Below, piece by piece: positions 7,519 to 15,305 of a stretch of 21,536 nt of DNA (position 1 is its first letter; every line of letters starts with the position of its first letter). The position numbers and the translations under genes were made by a program. The DNA is taken from assembly GCA_025800305.1 (NCBI GenBank), contig JAOXRY010000295.1, positions 1 through 21,536 of the forward strand, given 5' to 3'. Under the pieces are notes generated by a model that was given only the letters and a program-made list of their open reading frames with translations, did no database searches and had not been told where the DNA came from. The stretch is from Campylobacterales bacterium. GTDB lineage: Bacteria > Campylobacterota > Campylobacteria > Campylobacterales > SZUA-545.

Positions 7519-8110
7519 TTTTAATTCCTAAGTGAGCAATAATATCTGCTGTTTTTCTCATTGGAGATGTTGCAGGAATTTTTGCTAGTTCAGCTTTAAA
7601 ACCAACAAAATCTTTTTTCTGAGCTTTAACCATTGCACTTTCTAAAGTTGCCAATTCTTTTAAAACAGCTCCTTCAACACTTCTTGCTGCAGAGAGTTTT
7701 ACTGGATCTTTTGAAAGTGATGCTAACTGATATGTTGCAATTTTTCCAACTAATCCACTTTTAGAAGCTAAACTTTCTAGATCTTTGGGATCTAACGATT
7801 TTGAAACTTGAGAAAGCATATACAAATCGTATAGTTTTTCACTTTTATTTTGAAGTTCTGTTTTTGCTGTTGCATCTTGTGGGTTTTCCAAAAGCTTATT
7901 ATATGCTGTAGTTGCAGCTAAAATTCTTTGTTCATCTTGATAAGCACTTACTTTTGAATAGATAAAAACAGCCACTAGTGCAGTAATAATACCAATGATT
8001 ACAAATTTATATTTTTTATAAAAACTCTCAAAATGCATATAATATTCTAAGAATTTACCTTCCCCTACAATGTCAGATTTTATTGTTTCAATATCGTCTT
8101 TATAACTCAC
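7514..8110 (-). CDS. YfgM-like membrane-anchored TPR-like protein
   Basis: A 198-residue protein with a short cytoplasmic N-terminus, one membrane helix (KFVIIGIITALVAVFIYSKV, about 35-54) and a periplasmic alpha-helical domain rich in alanine and lysine, as in YfgM/YfgM-like (TPR_21) proteins that accompany the SecYEG translocon and periplasmic chaperones. The GTG start at 8110 follows AAGG by about eight bases. Downstream it overlaps the BamB-like lipoprotein gene (ATTAA start/stop overlap). The order recalls E. coli yfgM-bamB-der; here der is about 10 kb away. Membrane topology is seen in the sequence; the function is inferred from the architecture and neighbours. Confidence 0.75.
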   Translation of the reverse strand: MSYKDDIETIKSDIVGEGKFLEYYMHFESFYKKYKFVIIGIITALVAVFIYSKVSAYQDEQRILAATTAYNKLLENPQDATAKTELQNKSEKLYDLYMLSQVSKSLDPKDLESLASKSGLVGKIATYQLASLSKDPVKLSAARSVEGAVLKELATLESAMVKAQKKDFVGFKAELAKIPATSPMRKTADIIAHLGIKN

Positions 8111-8131
8111 GTCTATACCTTATAAAAAATT

Positions 8132-8161
8132 TTGGAAATTATAGCAAAAAAAGGTTATTAT
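8132..8161 (+). promoter_or_regulatory. Putative sigma70 promoter for the LPP20-CsgG operon
   Basis: TTGGAA (8132-8137), an 18-base spacer and TATTAT (8156-8161). The predicted start is about 30 bases before the ATG at 8197. It overlaps the divergent promoter of the YfgM-like operon. Confidence 0.45.
8138..8143 (-). promoter_or_regulatory. Extended -10 promoter for the YfgM-BamB-Xer operon
   Basis: The minus strand reads TGCTATAAT, a perfect -10 with the TGn extension, about 28 bases before the GTG at 8110. It lies inside the spacer of the plus-strand promoter at 8132-8161, so the two polymerases would compete. Confidence 0.5.
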
Positions 8162-8196
8162 TGCCCATTAACAAAAGTGATAAAAAAAGGAAAAAA

Positions 8197-9189
8197 ATGA
8201 GATATCTTCTCTCTTTAGCATTAGTAATATTTTTTACTGGTTGTTTTGGAAGCTCAAAGCCTGAGCCTGTAAGTTACCCCAATTGGTATTTTAACCCACC
8301 TAAGTCTGATTCAATGTACCTTTATGGAAAAGGTGAAGGTTATTCTGAAAAAGAAGCTGTTGACGCTGGTTTAAATAGGATCGCTTCAACTCTTAGCGTT
8401 TCTGTTGAGTCATCTTTTGAAAGCCAAAAAAACATCTATCAAGTAGGTGGACAAGAAGAGTACACAAGAAATGTTTCAAATAACATCAAGTCAAATGTGG
8501 CAAAAATAACATTTAACAACTATGAACTTTTTAATATGGCAAAAGTTGGAGATAAGATTGTTGTTGTAGTAAAAGTTGATAGAGAGAAACTTTTTGCTGG
8601 AAAGAAAAAAGAGTACGACTCTTCAAAAAGAAAGATCTCAGATCTTTATAAACTTTCTAAAAACAAAAGTATCATTGAAAAACTAAATAAGCTAAAAGAG
8701 GTAAACAAGGCTTCCAACAAAGCTGTGTCTTTAGCATTTTTACTAAATACTTTAAAAGATAACTACAAAATCGAAAGTGACCTAAAAACTTTTGAAGGAT
8801 ATAAGAAAGAGGAGAGATCTGTTAGAAGCTCTATCAAGTTTTATATTAAAGCAGACAGAAACTCTAAACTTTTAGCAGAACCTATAAGAGTTGCTCTTAA
8901 CAAACAAGGGATGAAGGTAATCAATAATTTTTCTAAAAATAAAAATGTTGTTCAAATTTTCTTAAAAGGAAGAGACAAAAAAGCAAAAGCTATGGGTAGA
9001 AAAATTATCAAAACAACATTAAATATAACATTAAAAACTAATAGAGGAAACGTACTATCCTCAAATAAACTTACGCTTGTCGGAAAATCTTCTTTTGACT
9101 ATGGTCAAGCAAAAGAATCTGTAAGTAAAAACTTAGCAAAACAAATCAATAAAGATGGTGTTATGACAATTATTGGATTAGAAAGGTAA
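8197..9189 (+). CDS. LPP20-family lipoprotein
   Basis: A 330-residue exported lipoprotein. The open frame extends further upstream, but I start at ATG 8197 because AAAGG lies just upstream and the product then begins MRYLLSLALVIFFTGC, a clean lipoprotein leader with cysteine 16. The next part, PNWYFNPPKSDSMYLYGKGE followed by SEKEAVDAGLNRIASTLSVSVES, fits the LPP20 domain (P-W-PP, Y-G-GEG, then an A-A-A-L helix), seen in Helicobacter LPP20 and the flagellar basal-disk protein FlgP. The remaining about 200 residues are lysine-rich with no name I can give. It is followed after 11 bases by a CsgG-domain lipoprotein gene, a pairing consistent with an outer-membrane-associated complex. Whether this serves flagella, wall synthesis or secretion cannot be told from the sequence. 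Confidence 0.82.
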   Translation: MRYLLSLALVIFFTGCFGSSKPEPVSYPNWYFNPPKSDSMYLYGKGEGYSEKEAVDAGLNRIASTLSVSVESSFESQKNIYQVGGQEEYTRNVSNNIKSNVAKITFNNYELFNMAKVGDKIVVVVKVDREKLFAGKKKEYDSSKRKISDLYKLSKNKSIIEKLNKLKEVNKASNKAVSLAFLLNTLKDNYKIESDLKTFEGYKKEERSVRSSIKFYIKADRNSKLLAEPIRVALNKQGMKVINNFSKNKNVVQIFLKGRDKKAKAMGRKIIKTTLNITLKTNRGNVLSSNKLTLVGKSSFDYGQAKESVSKNLAKQINKDGVMTIIGLER

Positions 9190-9200
9190 AGGACAAAATA

Positions 9201-10319
9201 ATGAAAAAAAATAAAATTATGTTTTCAGGTAAAAAAACACTTCTAGCACTTGGTATAGGTGGGCTTATTCTTTCTGGTTGTGGTACAGCAATCAAAAATG
9301 TAAATGCCTATAAAAAGGATATTTTAAAACCTACAAAGTTTATGCCTTCAAAAGATATTCTTAGTGGAAAATCTCTACCTAAGGTTATTATTATGGATCT
9401 TGATGACTCCTCTTCAAAAACTGCTAGACAAGCAAGTTTAGGAAAATCTATGGCAGGAGATATTGACTCTCAACTTACAAAGGGAAAGAGTGCAGATATC
9501 CTAAAAAGAGTGAAAAAAACAAATATTACAGAAGAATTAAAATTAGCAGAACTTAGTGATGCTATGGGTGGTGATGAGTTAAATAGTGCAAACTACATTA
9601 TTGGTGGAAAGATTAATAGCTCTTCTTTTAAACATGAGTTTGTTGCTAAAAAAGGCTATTACTCAAAAAATGGATACGTAAGTGTTCCAGCTAAGTTCTT
9701 CTATACAGCAGAAGTAAAAGGTCAAGTTAAAATTTACCAACTTCCATCTTTAAAAGTTGTAGGTTCTTTTGATTTTGATGATAACAAACAAAGAACAGAA
9801 CAAGCACCAACAAGCTTCTTTGGTTTTGGTAAAACAGATACTTCTCACAAAGTTACTAGAGATGATGGAATGATTAGAGGAGCTGGTAGTGATGCTGTTA
9901 ATTCTTTGAGGCTCCCTCTTAAAAACTTCTTTGCAAGAAAAGGCTATATTTTTGAAAAAAGAAGTAAAGATGATGATGTAATTGTAAAGGTTTCTCTAGG
10001 TTCTAAAAATGGAGCAAAAGAGGGAGAGAAAGTATTTTTCTACACTCAAGAAGAAAGTGGAAACCCATTAACAGGTGAGACGTATCTTGAAACAATCAAA
10101 ATTGCTGAAGGGGTAATTTCAGATCAAGTTAGACCTGAAACATCTTGGATTATCATTAAAGAAGTGTACAGTGGCAAAGAATTAAGAGCTGGTGACTATA
10201 TGAAAATCGAATATGAAAAAGAAGTTGGAGACTATTTAAATGATGCTGGAAAAGCTATTAATAGTTCTGGATTAATGAAATATAAAGATACTGCTATTCA
10301 GATTCTTCAAACAAGATAA
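9201..10319 (+). CDS. CsgG-domain lipoprotein
   Basis: A 372-residue lipoprotein starting at ATG with AAAGGA seven bases upstream. The leader TLLALGIGGLILSGC places the lipidated cysteine at residue 27. The region from KVIIMDLDDSSSK (about 60-73) through ADILKRVKKTNITEELKLAE and SANYIIGGKI to GQVKIYQLPSLKVVGSF resembles the CsgG curli-assembly fold: a first strand, S-L-D-L helix, AD-IL-R segment, then A-YIIGG. The C-terminal about 120 residues (IFEKRSKDDDVIVKVSLGSK onward) look like a second beta domain with a GAKEGEKVF turn, of the type seen in FlgT-like and carboxy-terminal ligand-binding modules. It is longer than CsgG (about 260-280). It forms an operon with the LPP20 gene and is followed by a strong terminator. 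Confidence 0.8.
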   Translation: MKKNKIMFSGKKTLLALGIGGLILSGCGTAIKNVNAYKKDILKPTKFMPSKDILSGKSLPKVIIMDLDDSSSKTARQASLGKSMAGDIDSQLTKGKSADILKRVKKTNITEELKLAELSDAMGGDELNSANYIIGGKINSSSFKHEFVAKKGYYSKNGYVSVPAKFFYTAEVKGQVKIYQLPSLKVVGSFDFDDNKQRTEQAPTSFFGFGKTDTSHKVTRDDGMIRGAGSDAVNSLRLPLKNFFARKGYIFEKRSKDDDVIVKVSLGSKNGAKEGEKVFFYTQEESGNPLTGETYLETIKIAEGVISDQVRPETSWIIIKEVYSGKELRAGDYMKIEYEKEVGDYLNDAGKAINSSGLMKYKDTAIQILQTR

Positions 10320-10323
10320 TAAT

Positions 10324-10354
10324 AAAGGAGAGTGCAACTACTCTCCTTTTTAAT
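10324..10354. terminator. Bidirectional rho-independent terminator
   Basis: AAAGGAGAGT (10324-10333) pairs perfectly with ACTCTCCTTT (10340-10349) around the loop GCAACT, followed by T-rich sequence on the plus strand and preceded by A-rich sequence, which gives a T-run on the minus strand. It lies between the convergent CsgG-like gene (+) and nifU (-) and should end both transcripts. Confidence 0.85.
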
Positions 10355-10358
10355 CATT

Positions 10359-11333
10359 TTATACTGGTAAAACTCTAATTGCTTCGTCAATTTGCTGTTT
10401 TAAAGTTGACTCAATAGCATATAAAGTTCCTGTACTTCCTGTAGCACATGTACTACAAGCACCTAGGTACCTAATATAAACATCGATGTTTCCATGATCA
10501 TCTTCTTTTATATCAAGTAGTTCCATATTACCACCATCCATAACTAACATTGGTCTAATATTCTCATCAAGAACTGCTTCAATCGCTTTAATTTTACCAA
10601 CCATTGACATGTCTCTAAAGTTATCTGTTGTTGCAGAATTTTCTAATCTTTCCTTTTCCATCTCTTCTCTTGTCTCTTTTAATATATCAACTAGGTAGAT
10701 ATCTTTTTTCTCATGGCCACCTGGCTTGATACAGGACTTACAAAATGCCCCTGCTTTTGTATAATCTGTAATTTGTTCAACTGTTGTTAAGTTATTTAAT
10801 TTAATTACTTCTTTTACTGTTGAAAGAGTTACCCTTGCGCATTCACAAACGATATATTCTGTCTCAAAGCTCTCCATATCAACACCTTTATATTGAGCAG
10901 CAGCTTTTTTAATTACATCATAAGCCATTACAGAACAGTGCATTTTTTGAGGTGGAACAGCAGGAGTATCTGGCTCATCTCTCATAGCTTTTTCCACATC
11001 AATATTAGTAATTTTTACAGCTTCATCAACTGTCTTTCCAATACAAAGTTCAGCCATTATGTCACTGGACGCAATAGCAGTACCACAACCAAAGCTTTTA
11101 TATTTTGAGATTTTAATAATCTCTGTTTCATTTTCAACTGCCCAGTAAAGTCTTACCGCGTCTCCACAAGACTCAGCACCAAAATCAGCAACAACTAGCT
11201 TACAGTTAATTGCTTCTGCCTCTTCTTCTGTTATTTCTCCCAAGTTTCTTGGGTTATTCATTCTATCAGCAACAATATCTGAATATTCATCCCAAAGAGC
11301 ACCACCGCCCCCTAACATATCACCTTTTGCCAT
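10359..11333 (-). CDS. nifU: NifU-type iron-sulfur cluster scaffold
   Basis: Scaffold on which Fe-S clusters are built from sulfur delivered by NifS. All three NifU domains are present in 324 residues. The IscU-like N-terminal domain has its three cluster cysteines in AESCGD (C56), FGCGTA (C83) and MHCSVM (C133). The central BFD-like [2Fe-2S] domain has VCEC (C163, C165) and FCKSC (C198, C201). The C-terminal NfuA-like domain has MDGGNMELL and ACSTC (C293, C296). The ATG overlaps the nifS stop by one base (TAATG) and is preceded by a perfect AGGAGG, so translation is coupled. In Campylobacterota this pair is the general housekeeping Fe-S system; no nitrogenase genes are in the window, so the name does not imply nitrogen fixation. 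Confidence 0.96.
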   Translation of the reverse strand: MAKGDMLGGGGALWDEYSDIVADRMNNPRNLGEITEEEAEAINCKLVVADFGAESCGDAVRLYWAVENETEIIKISKYKSFGCGTAIASSDIMAELCIGKTVDEAVKITNIDVEKAMRDEPDTPAVPPQKMHCSVMAYDVIKKAAAQYKGVDMESFETEYIVCECARVTLSTVKEVIKLNNLTTVEQITDYTKAGAFCKSCIKPGGHEKKDIYLVDILKETREEMEKERLENSATTDNFRDMSMVGKIKAIEAVLDENIRPMLVMDGGNMELLDIKEDDHGNIDVYIRYLGACSTCATGSTGTLYAIESTLKQQIDEAIRVLPV

Positions 11334-12514
11334 TAGTTTATACCTCCTACTTTTGCGTAGCTTGAAGAGATACTTCTTAATCTCTCCACTGCTTTTGGAA
11401 ATTGTTCAATTACAAAATCAATTTCATCTTCTGTTGTAAATCTTGATAAAGATAATCTAATTGCTGTGTGAGCCAATTCACTGTCAGCACCAATCTCAGT
11501 AAGAATTGGATTTGCTTCTAGATCTTCACTGGCACAAGCACTTCCTGTACTTGCAGCAATCCCTACTTTGTTTAAATCCCAAAGCATAGATTCACCTTCT
11601 ACACCTCTAACACTAATTAGTATCGTATTAGGAGATCTATCTTTTCTATCTCCAACAACAAATGTGTCAGGGATTTTTACCAGTGCGTCTTCTAGTTTAT
11701 CTTTTAATCTTCTTACTTCACTTAACTCATAATCTAAAGCATCTGTAGCCATTTTCATAGCTAAACCCATACCAATCATACCAGCAGTATTTAAAGTTCC
11801 TGCTCTTTTTCCACCCATTTGCTCTCCACCATGAAGTAAAGGAAGCAATGGTGCACCCTCTTTTACAAAAAGTCCACCTACTCCTTTAGGACCATGGAAT
11901 TTATGAGCTGATAAGCTTAAATAGTCAATCTTTGTGTTTTTTAAGTTAACTGGCATTTTTCCAACAACTTGTACACCATCAGTGTGAAAATAAGCACCAT
12001 GTTCTTTTGCTATTTCCGCCATCTCTTCAACTGGAAAAATCATTCCTGTTTCATTATTGATCCACATTATAGAAACTAACGCTGTAGTATTTGTAATATT
12101 CTTTTTTAGATCTTCAACAGAAACTAAACCATCTTCATCAACAGGAAGATAGATAACCTTAACCCCTTGTCCTTCTAAAAACTTACATGAAGCTAAAATT
12201 GAAGGGTGTTCTACTGAAGAGGTAATAATTGTATCTTTATCACCATTTTGAATTAGTTCATAATATGCTGTCATAATTACTGTGTTATTACTCTCTGTTG
12301 CACAGCCTGTTACGATTATATCATCATTATCACTTGCACCAATTCCGTCATACAATCTATCTAATGCCAGTGAAAGTTCTTTATGAATTTCAGAACCAAA
12401 TGAGTGAAGTGAGTTAGGATTTCCATACATCTCTGAATGGAAAGGCTCCATCGCCGTTGTCACTTTTGGATCTGTTATAGTTGTTGCATTGTTGTCTAAA
12501 TATACTCTAGTCAT
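11333..12514 (-). CDS. nifS: Cysteine desulfurase NifS
   Basis: PLP enzyme that takes sulfur from cysteine and passes it to NifU. The 393-residue protein opens with VYLDNNATT, and carries H103 in SSVEHPS, D179 and Q182 in HTDGVQ (PLP contacts), the PLP lysine K205 in SLSAHKFHGPKG, and the catalytic cysteine C327 in STGSACASEDLE. The short spacing after the cysteine fits the NifS/IscS (group I) type rather than SufS. Length is normal (390-405). The start ATG follows a strong AAGGAGG. It is the first gene of the nifS-nifU operon and diverges from the STAS gene across a 216-base intergenic region with an inverted repeat, a possible control site. Confidence 0.96.
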   Translation of the reverse strand: MTRVYLDNNATTITDPKVTTAMEPFHSEMYGNPNSLHSFGSEIHKELSLALDRLYDGIGASDNDDIIVTGCATESNNTVIMTAYYELIQNGDKDTIITSSVEHPSILASCKFLEGQGVKVIYLPVDEDGLVSVEDLKKNITNTTALVSIMWINNETGMIFPVEEMAEIAKEHGAYFHTDGVQVVGKMPVNLKNTKIDYLSLSAHKFHGPKGVGGLFVKEGAPLLPLLHGGEQMGGKRAGTLNTAGMIGMGLAMKMATDALDYELSEVRRLKDKLEDALVKIPDTFVVGDRKDRSPNTILISVRGVEGESMLWDLNKVGIAASTGSACASEDLEANPILTEIGADSELAHTAIRLSLSRFTTEDEIDFVIEQFPKAVERLRSISSSYAKVGGIN

Positions 12515-12574
12515 ATGCTTTGCCTCCTTATAAAGAATAATCTAAGAGTTTATTTGCATGGATTGTTCCTCTGC

Positions 12575-12580
12575 AATATA
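12575..12580 (-). promoter_or_regulatory. Weak candidate -10 for nifS-nifU
   Basis: Minus strand TATATT, about 60 bases before the nifS ATG, with only a poor -35 (ATTAAT) 17 bases upstream. The inverted repeat at 12615-12641 would lie about 45-75 bases upstream of the resulting start. Other -10 sites are possible. Confidence 0.3.
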
Positions 12581-12614
12581 CTTCTTTTTTACCAATCATT
12601 AATCGCATTTTACA

Positions 12615-12641
12615 TAAATAAGATAAATTTAGTCTTATTTA
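12615..12641. promoter_or_regulatory. Inverted repeat, candidate operator between nifS and the STAS operon
   Basis: TAAATAAGA (12615-12623) and TCTTATTTA (12633-12641) are perfect reverse complements separated by nine AT-rich bases. The site sits between divergent genes and lacks a following T-run, so a binding site for a dimeric regulator fits better than a terminator. The regulator is unknown; an iron-responsive protein is a reasonable guess given nifS, but this is inference. Confidence 0.4.
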
Positions 12642-12669
12642 GAAAATATTCTTTTTTAGGAGCGGATTT

Positions 12670-12675
12670 TATAAT
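12670..12675 (+). promoter_or_regulatory. Putative -10 for the STAS/partner-switch operon
   Basis: A perfect TATAAT, about 55 bases before the ATG at 12731, which has AAGGAG at 12719-12724. No clear -35. A second TATACA at 12709-12714 is too close to the ribosome site to be useful. Confidence 0.45.
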
Positions 12676-12730
12676 TTTAACCTTTTTTTGTTAACATCAA
12701 AATATTTTTATACATTTTAAGGAGAATAAA

Positions 12731-13030
12731 ATGACAGTAAACGTAAATCAAGATGACAATAAATATGATGTTAACATCGATGGTGTTATTAAAAGTGTAA
12801 GTGATAGCCAAAGTATTAAAGATGCTCTGAACTCTTGTACAGATTCATCTAAAGATGTAAATATTAACATCTCAAACTCTTTTTCTGTAACTTCATCAGT
12901 TATCGGTTTTTTTCTAAAAAAAGTACAAGCTGACAATCTAAACATTACAATTAATGTTACAGATGACAGATTATTTGAACTATTTGAAACTTTAAATCTA
13001 ACAGAAATTTTAAACGTTAAAAAAGCTTAA
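12731..13030 (+). CDS. STAS-like anti-sigma-factor antagonist
   Basis: A 99-residue acidic protein with alternating strands and helices. DVNINISNSFSVTSSVIGFF (about 43-62) matches the core of STAS/SpoIIAA proteins, where a strand leads into D-S-SSGLG; the serines and threonine here (SVTSSVIG) are candidate phosphorylation sites, though the usual aspartate is not evident. The end, LFELFETLNLTEILNV, fits the family's C-terminal helix and strand. The family works by binding an RsbW-type kinase when unphosphorylated. The next gene, 13 bases downstream, encodes such a kinase-like ATPase and a phosphatase, which strongly supports this reading. The ribosome site is AAGGAG. Confidence 0.75.
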   Translation: MTVNVNQDDNKYDVNIDGVIKSVSDSQSIKDALNSCTDSSKDVNINISNSFSVTSSVIGFFLKKVQADNLNITINVTDDRLFELFETLNLTEILNVKKA

Positions 13031-13043
13031 TTAAGCAAAGTTT

Positions 13044-15305
13044 ATGATATCTCACTTAGAGGATAATTTTTTTGTCGAACCTTATGTAAGCGAGGAAATT
13101 GAGTATCAATTTTTTAAAAAAATTGATGACAACACTTTCTTACTTCTAATGGTAGAAGACAAAGATTTTTTTGGAATTGCTGAAGATGCTTACGATGATA
13201 AGGACTTCTCTTTTAAAAGTTTTATAGAAAACTTTTTAAGAAAATGTGAAGAACAATCAAAAAAAGCAAAATTTTCTGCACTCCACTTTAATGACACCAC
13301 AGAGCTTACTTACCTAACAGTAGGTATGCCTCCTATATTAGTTGGTGGATTAAATGGTTCTTATAAAAATCTTCGTGTAAGTGATTCCAACATCTCCTCT
13401 AACCAGTTCAATTTTGCCACATACCCATCTAACAATGTTGTAAACCTACTAGTTCATAACAATGATCTTCTTGAAGAAACAGTTAGGGATGTTATGTCTG
13501 GATTCTTTTCTAAAAAAGAGATCATTGACTATGTAAACCAACAAGATTGTAAAGATGAAATTTTAGAAAAACTTAATTTTGTTTTTTTGAATAATTCAAT
13601 TAATAAGTATGTAAAATACACTATTCATGAAAATATTGAAAGTTCTTTGGAATCTATTGGCAATTTTGAAGAGACCCTTTCTGAAAAGTTAGAAGCTTTT
13701 AGCGATAACATAATTTACAATACAAACGCTTCTTTAGTCTTTAGTGAACTGATTCTTAATGCTTTTGAACATGGGGTATTAGAGATCTCACCAGAAGAAA
13801 AACAGAAGATGATTTTAGAAGATACTTTTGATGAGTTTATCTTAAAGGCAGAAAAAGAAGCAGATGAAGAGATTGATGTCTCTATCAGCTTCTATGATGA
13901 CAAGATCTTGAAAGTAACAATAGATGATAAGGGAAAAGGTTTCAATTATCACTCTTATATGACAAAACTTACAAATGTTTCAGATAAGTCTTTTAGAGGT
14001 AGAGGACTGATAATGTCTTTAAATATATGTACCGCACTTTTTTATTCTGATAGAGGAAATAGAGTCTCTTTTTTTATTAGATATAAAGAAGAAGAAGCTC
14101 CAGAAGAGTTTCAAATTGATGAAGAAGCCTATCTAAGAAGCCTTTCTGTTCTTTATGTTGAAGATGATGAATTCATTAGAAATAGCCTTACTCATATGTT
14201 AAAAAGAGATGTCAAACATCTCTATATTGCAGAGAATGGAGAAGAAGGACTAGAAGAGTTTAAAAAACATAGACCTTCTATTGTTATTACTGATGTAGAG
14301 ATGCCAAGGCTAGATGGTATTGATATGACAGGAGAAATTAAAAAAGTTGCTCCAGACACTCATGTTGTAATTACTACAGGATACAGTTCTGAAGATTTCT
14401 TAATACGCGCAATTGATGTGGGTGTTGACAAGTTTTTAGTAAAACCTATCTCTATAACAAGTTTAAGAAAAGTTCTAAAAAATATTGCTAGAACAATCTT
14501 CTATCATGAATTAGCAACAAAACAAGCTACTATAAACTTCCACAATGTTAACAAAGAACTTGAAGAATTAAAAGCTCAAAACTCTTACATGGAAGCTATG
14601 CAAAGATCTGCCCAAGAGAAGCAAAAACTTGTAATTAGAAATGACAAAGAAAAACTTGAGAACTTCGATATAGATATTTACTATAAAACCATAGAAACTT
14701 TAGGTGGAGACATCTATGGGGTGTATAAAGTTGATGAAAATAAAACAATTACATATATTATTGACAGTATGGGCAAAGGAGTCTCTGCTTCAATAATTCC
14801 TTTACTTTCTGTTGCCTACATTAACAGAACTTTAGATAAATCTTTGGCTAAAGGAAACTACTCTTTTACGAAGCTAGTTGAGTTTTTTACAGACTATATT
14901 AAAGACTACCTACTAGAAGAAGAGTGTGTAAATATCTCTTTTGTGGAAATTGACACCCACAGAAGAACTCTAACAAAATCAAGTTTTGGAATGTTTCCAA
15001 TTCTTCTTTTAGATAAAGCTTTAGATGAAGTTGAACAGATAAGAACAGAAAACCCTCCATTTGTAAAAAGAAATGGTAAAGAAGCTAATATCACTGTTAA
15101 TAAGCTTCCAGAAAGATTTTCTCTTTTTATGTTTACTGATGCCCTTGCAAATTGTGAAGAATTCACGTTTGAGGGTCTTATAAATATGTTCAAAAGTGGT
15201 TCAAAATCTCACCAATTTGCCGATAGATTATTCGAACATAAGGAGAGCAACCATGTTTCGGATAAAGAAGATCTTACAATTATTAAAATCACCTCAAAAG
15301 AGTAA
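13044..15305 (+). CDS. Fused RsbW-like ATPase, receiver and SpoIIE-type phosphatase
   Basis: A 753-residue partner-switching regulator. Residues 1-190 show no domain I can name. About 215-347 is a GHKL ATPase of RsbW type: N-box E235 and N239 in FSELILNAFEH, G1 box DDKGKGF (294-300), and RGRGL (318-322). About 367-480 is a response-regulator receiver with acidic pair D374/D375, phospho-acceptor D417 in TDVEMPRLDG, T444/T445 and K467. A coiled-coil-like linker (480-530) leads to a PP2C phosphatase of SpoIIE/RsbU type (about 535-750) with metal-binding aspartates in GGD (D556), DSMGKG (D574), FTDA (D699) and EDLT (D743). Predicted: the ATPase phosphorylates the STAS protein and the phosphatase reverses this under receiver control. 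No membrane helix is seen. The ribosome site is weak and translation probably couples to the STAS gene. Confidence 0.88.
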   Translation: MISHLEDNFFVEPYVSEEIEYQFFKKIDDNTFLLLMVEDKDFFGIAEDAYDDKDFSFKSFIENFLRKCEEQSKKAKFSALHFNDTTELTYLTVGMPPILVGGLNGSYKNLRVSDSNISSNQFNFATYPSNNVVNLLVHNNDLLEETVRDVMSGFFSKKEIIDYVNQQDCKDEILEKLNFVFLNNSINKYVKYTIHENIESSLESIGNFEETLSEKLEAFSDNIIYNTNASLVFSELILNAFEHGVLEISPEEKQKMILEDTFDEFILKAEKEADEEIDVSISFYDDKILKVTIDDKGKGFNYHSYMTKLTNVSDKSFRGRGLIMSLNICTALFYSDRGNRVSFFIRYKEEEAPEEFQIDEEAYLRSLSVLYVEDDEFIRNSLTHMLKRDVKHLYIAENGEEGLEEFKKHRPSIVITDVEMPRLDGIDMTGEIKKVAPDTHVVITTGYSSEDFLIRAIDVGVDKFLVKPISITSLRKVLKNIARTIFYHELATKQATINFHNVNKELEELKAQNSYMEAMQRSAQEKQKLVIRNDKEKLENFDIDIYYKTIETLGGDIYGVYKVDENKTITYIIDSMGKGVSASIIPLLSVAYINRTLDKSLAKGNYSFTKLVEFFTDYIKDYLLEEECVNISFVEIDTHRRTLTKSSFGMFPILLLDKALDEVEQIRTENPPFVKRNGKEANITVNKLPERFSLFMFTDALANCEEFTFEGLINMFKSGSKSHQFADRLFEHKESNHVSDKEDLTIIKITSKE

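Noticed and set aside
10893..11108. 71-codon plus-strand frame inside nifU
   Set aside because: Antisense shadow of a well conserved gene.
10359..12514. nifU-nifS as part of a nitrogen fixation cluster
   Set aside because: No nitrogenase or other nif genes are visible, and in Campylobacterota this pair is the general Fe-S assembly system.
14906..15193. 95-codon minus-strand frame inside the phosphatase domain
   Set aside because: Antisense shadow; low-complexity Ser-rich translation, no start signals.
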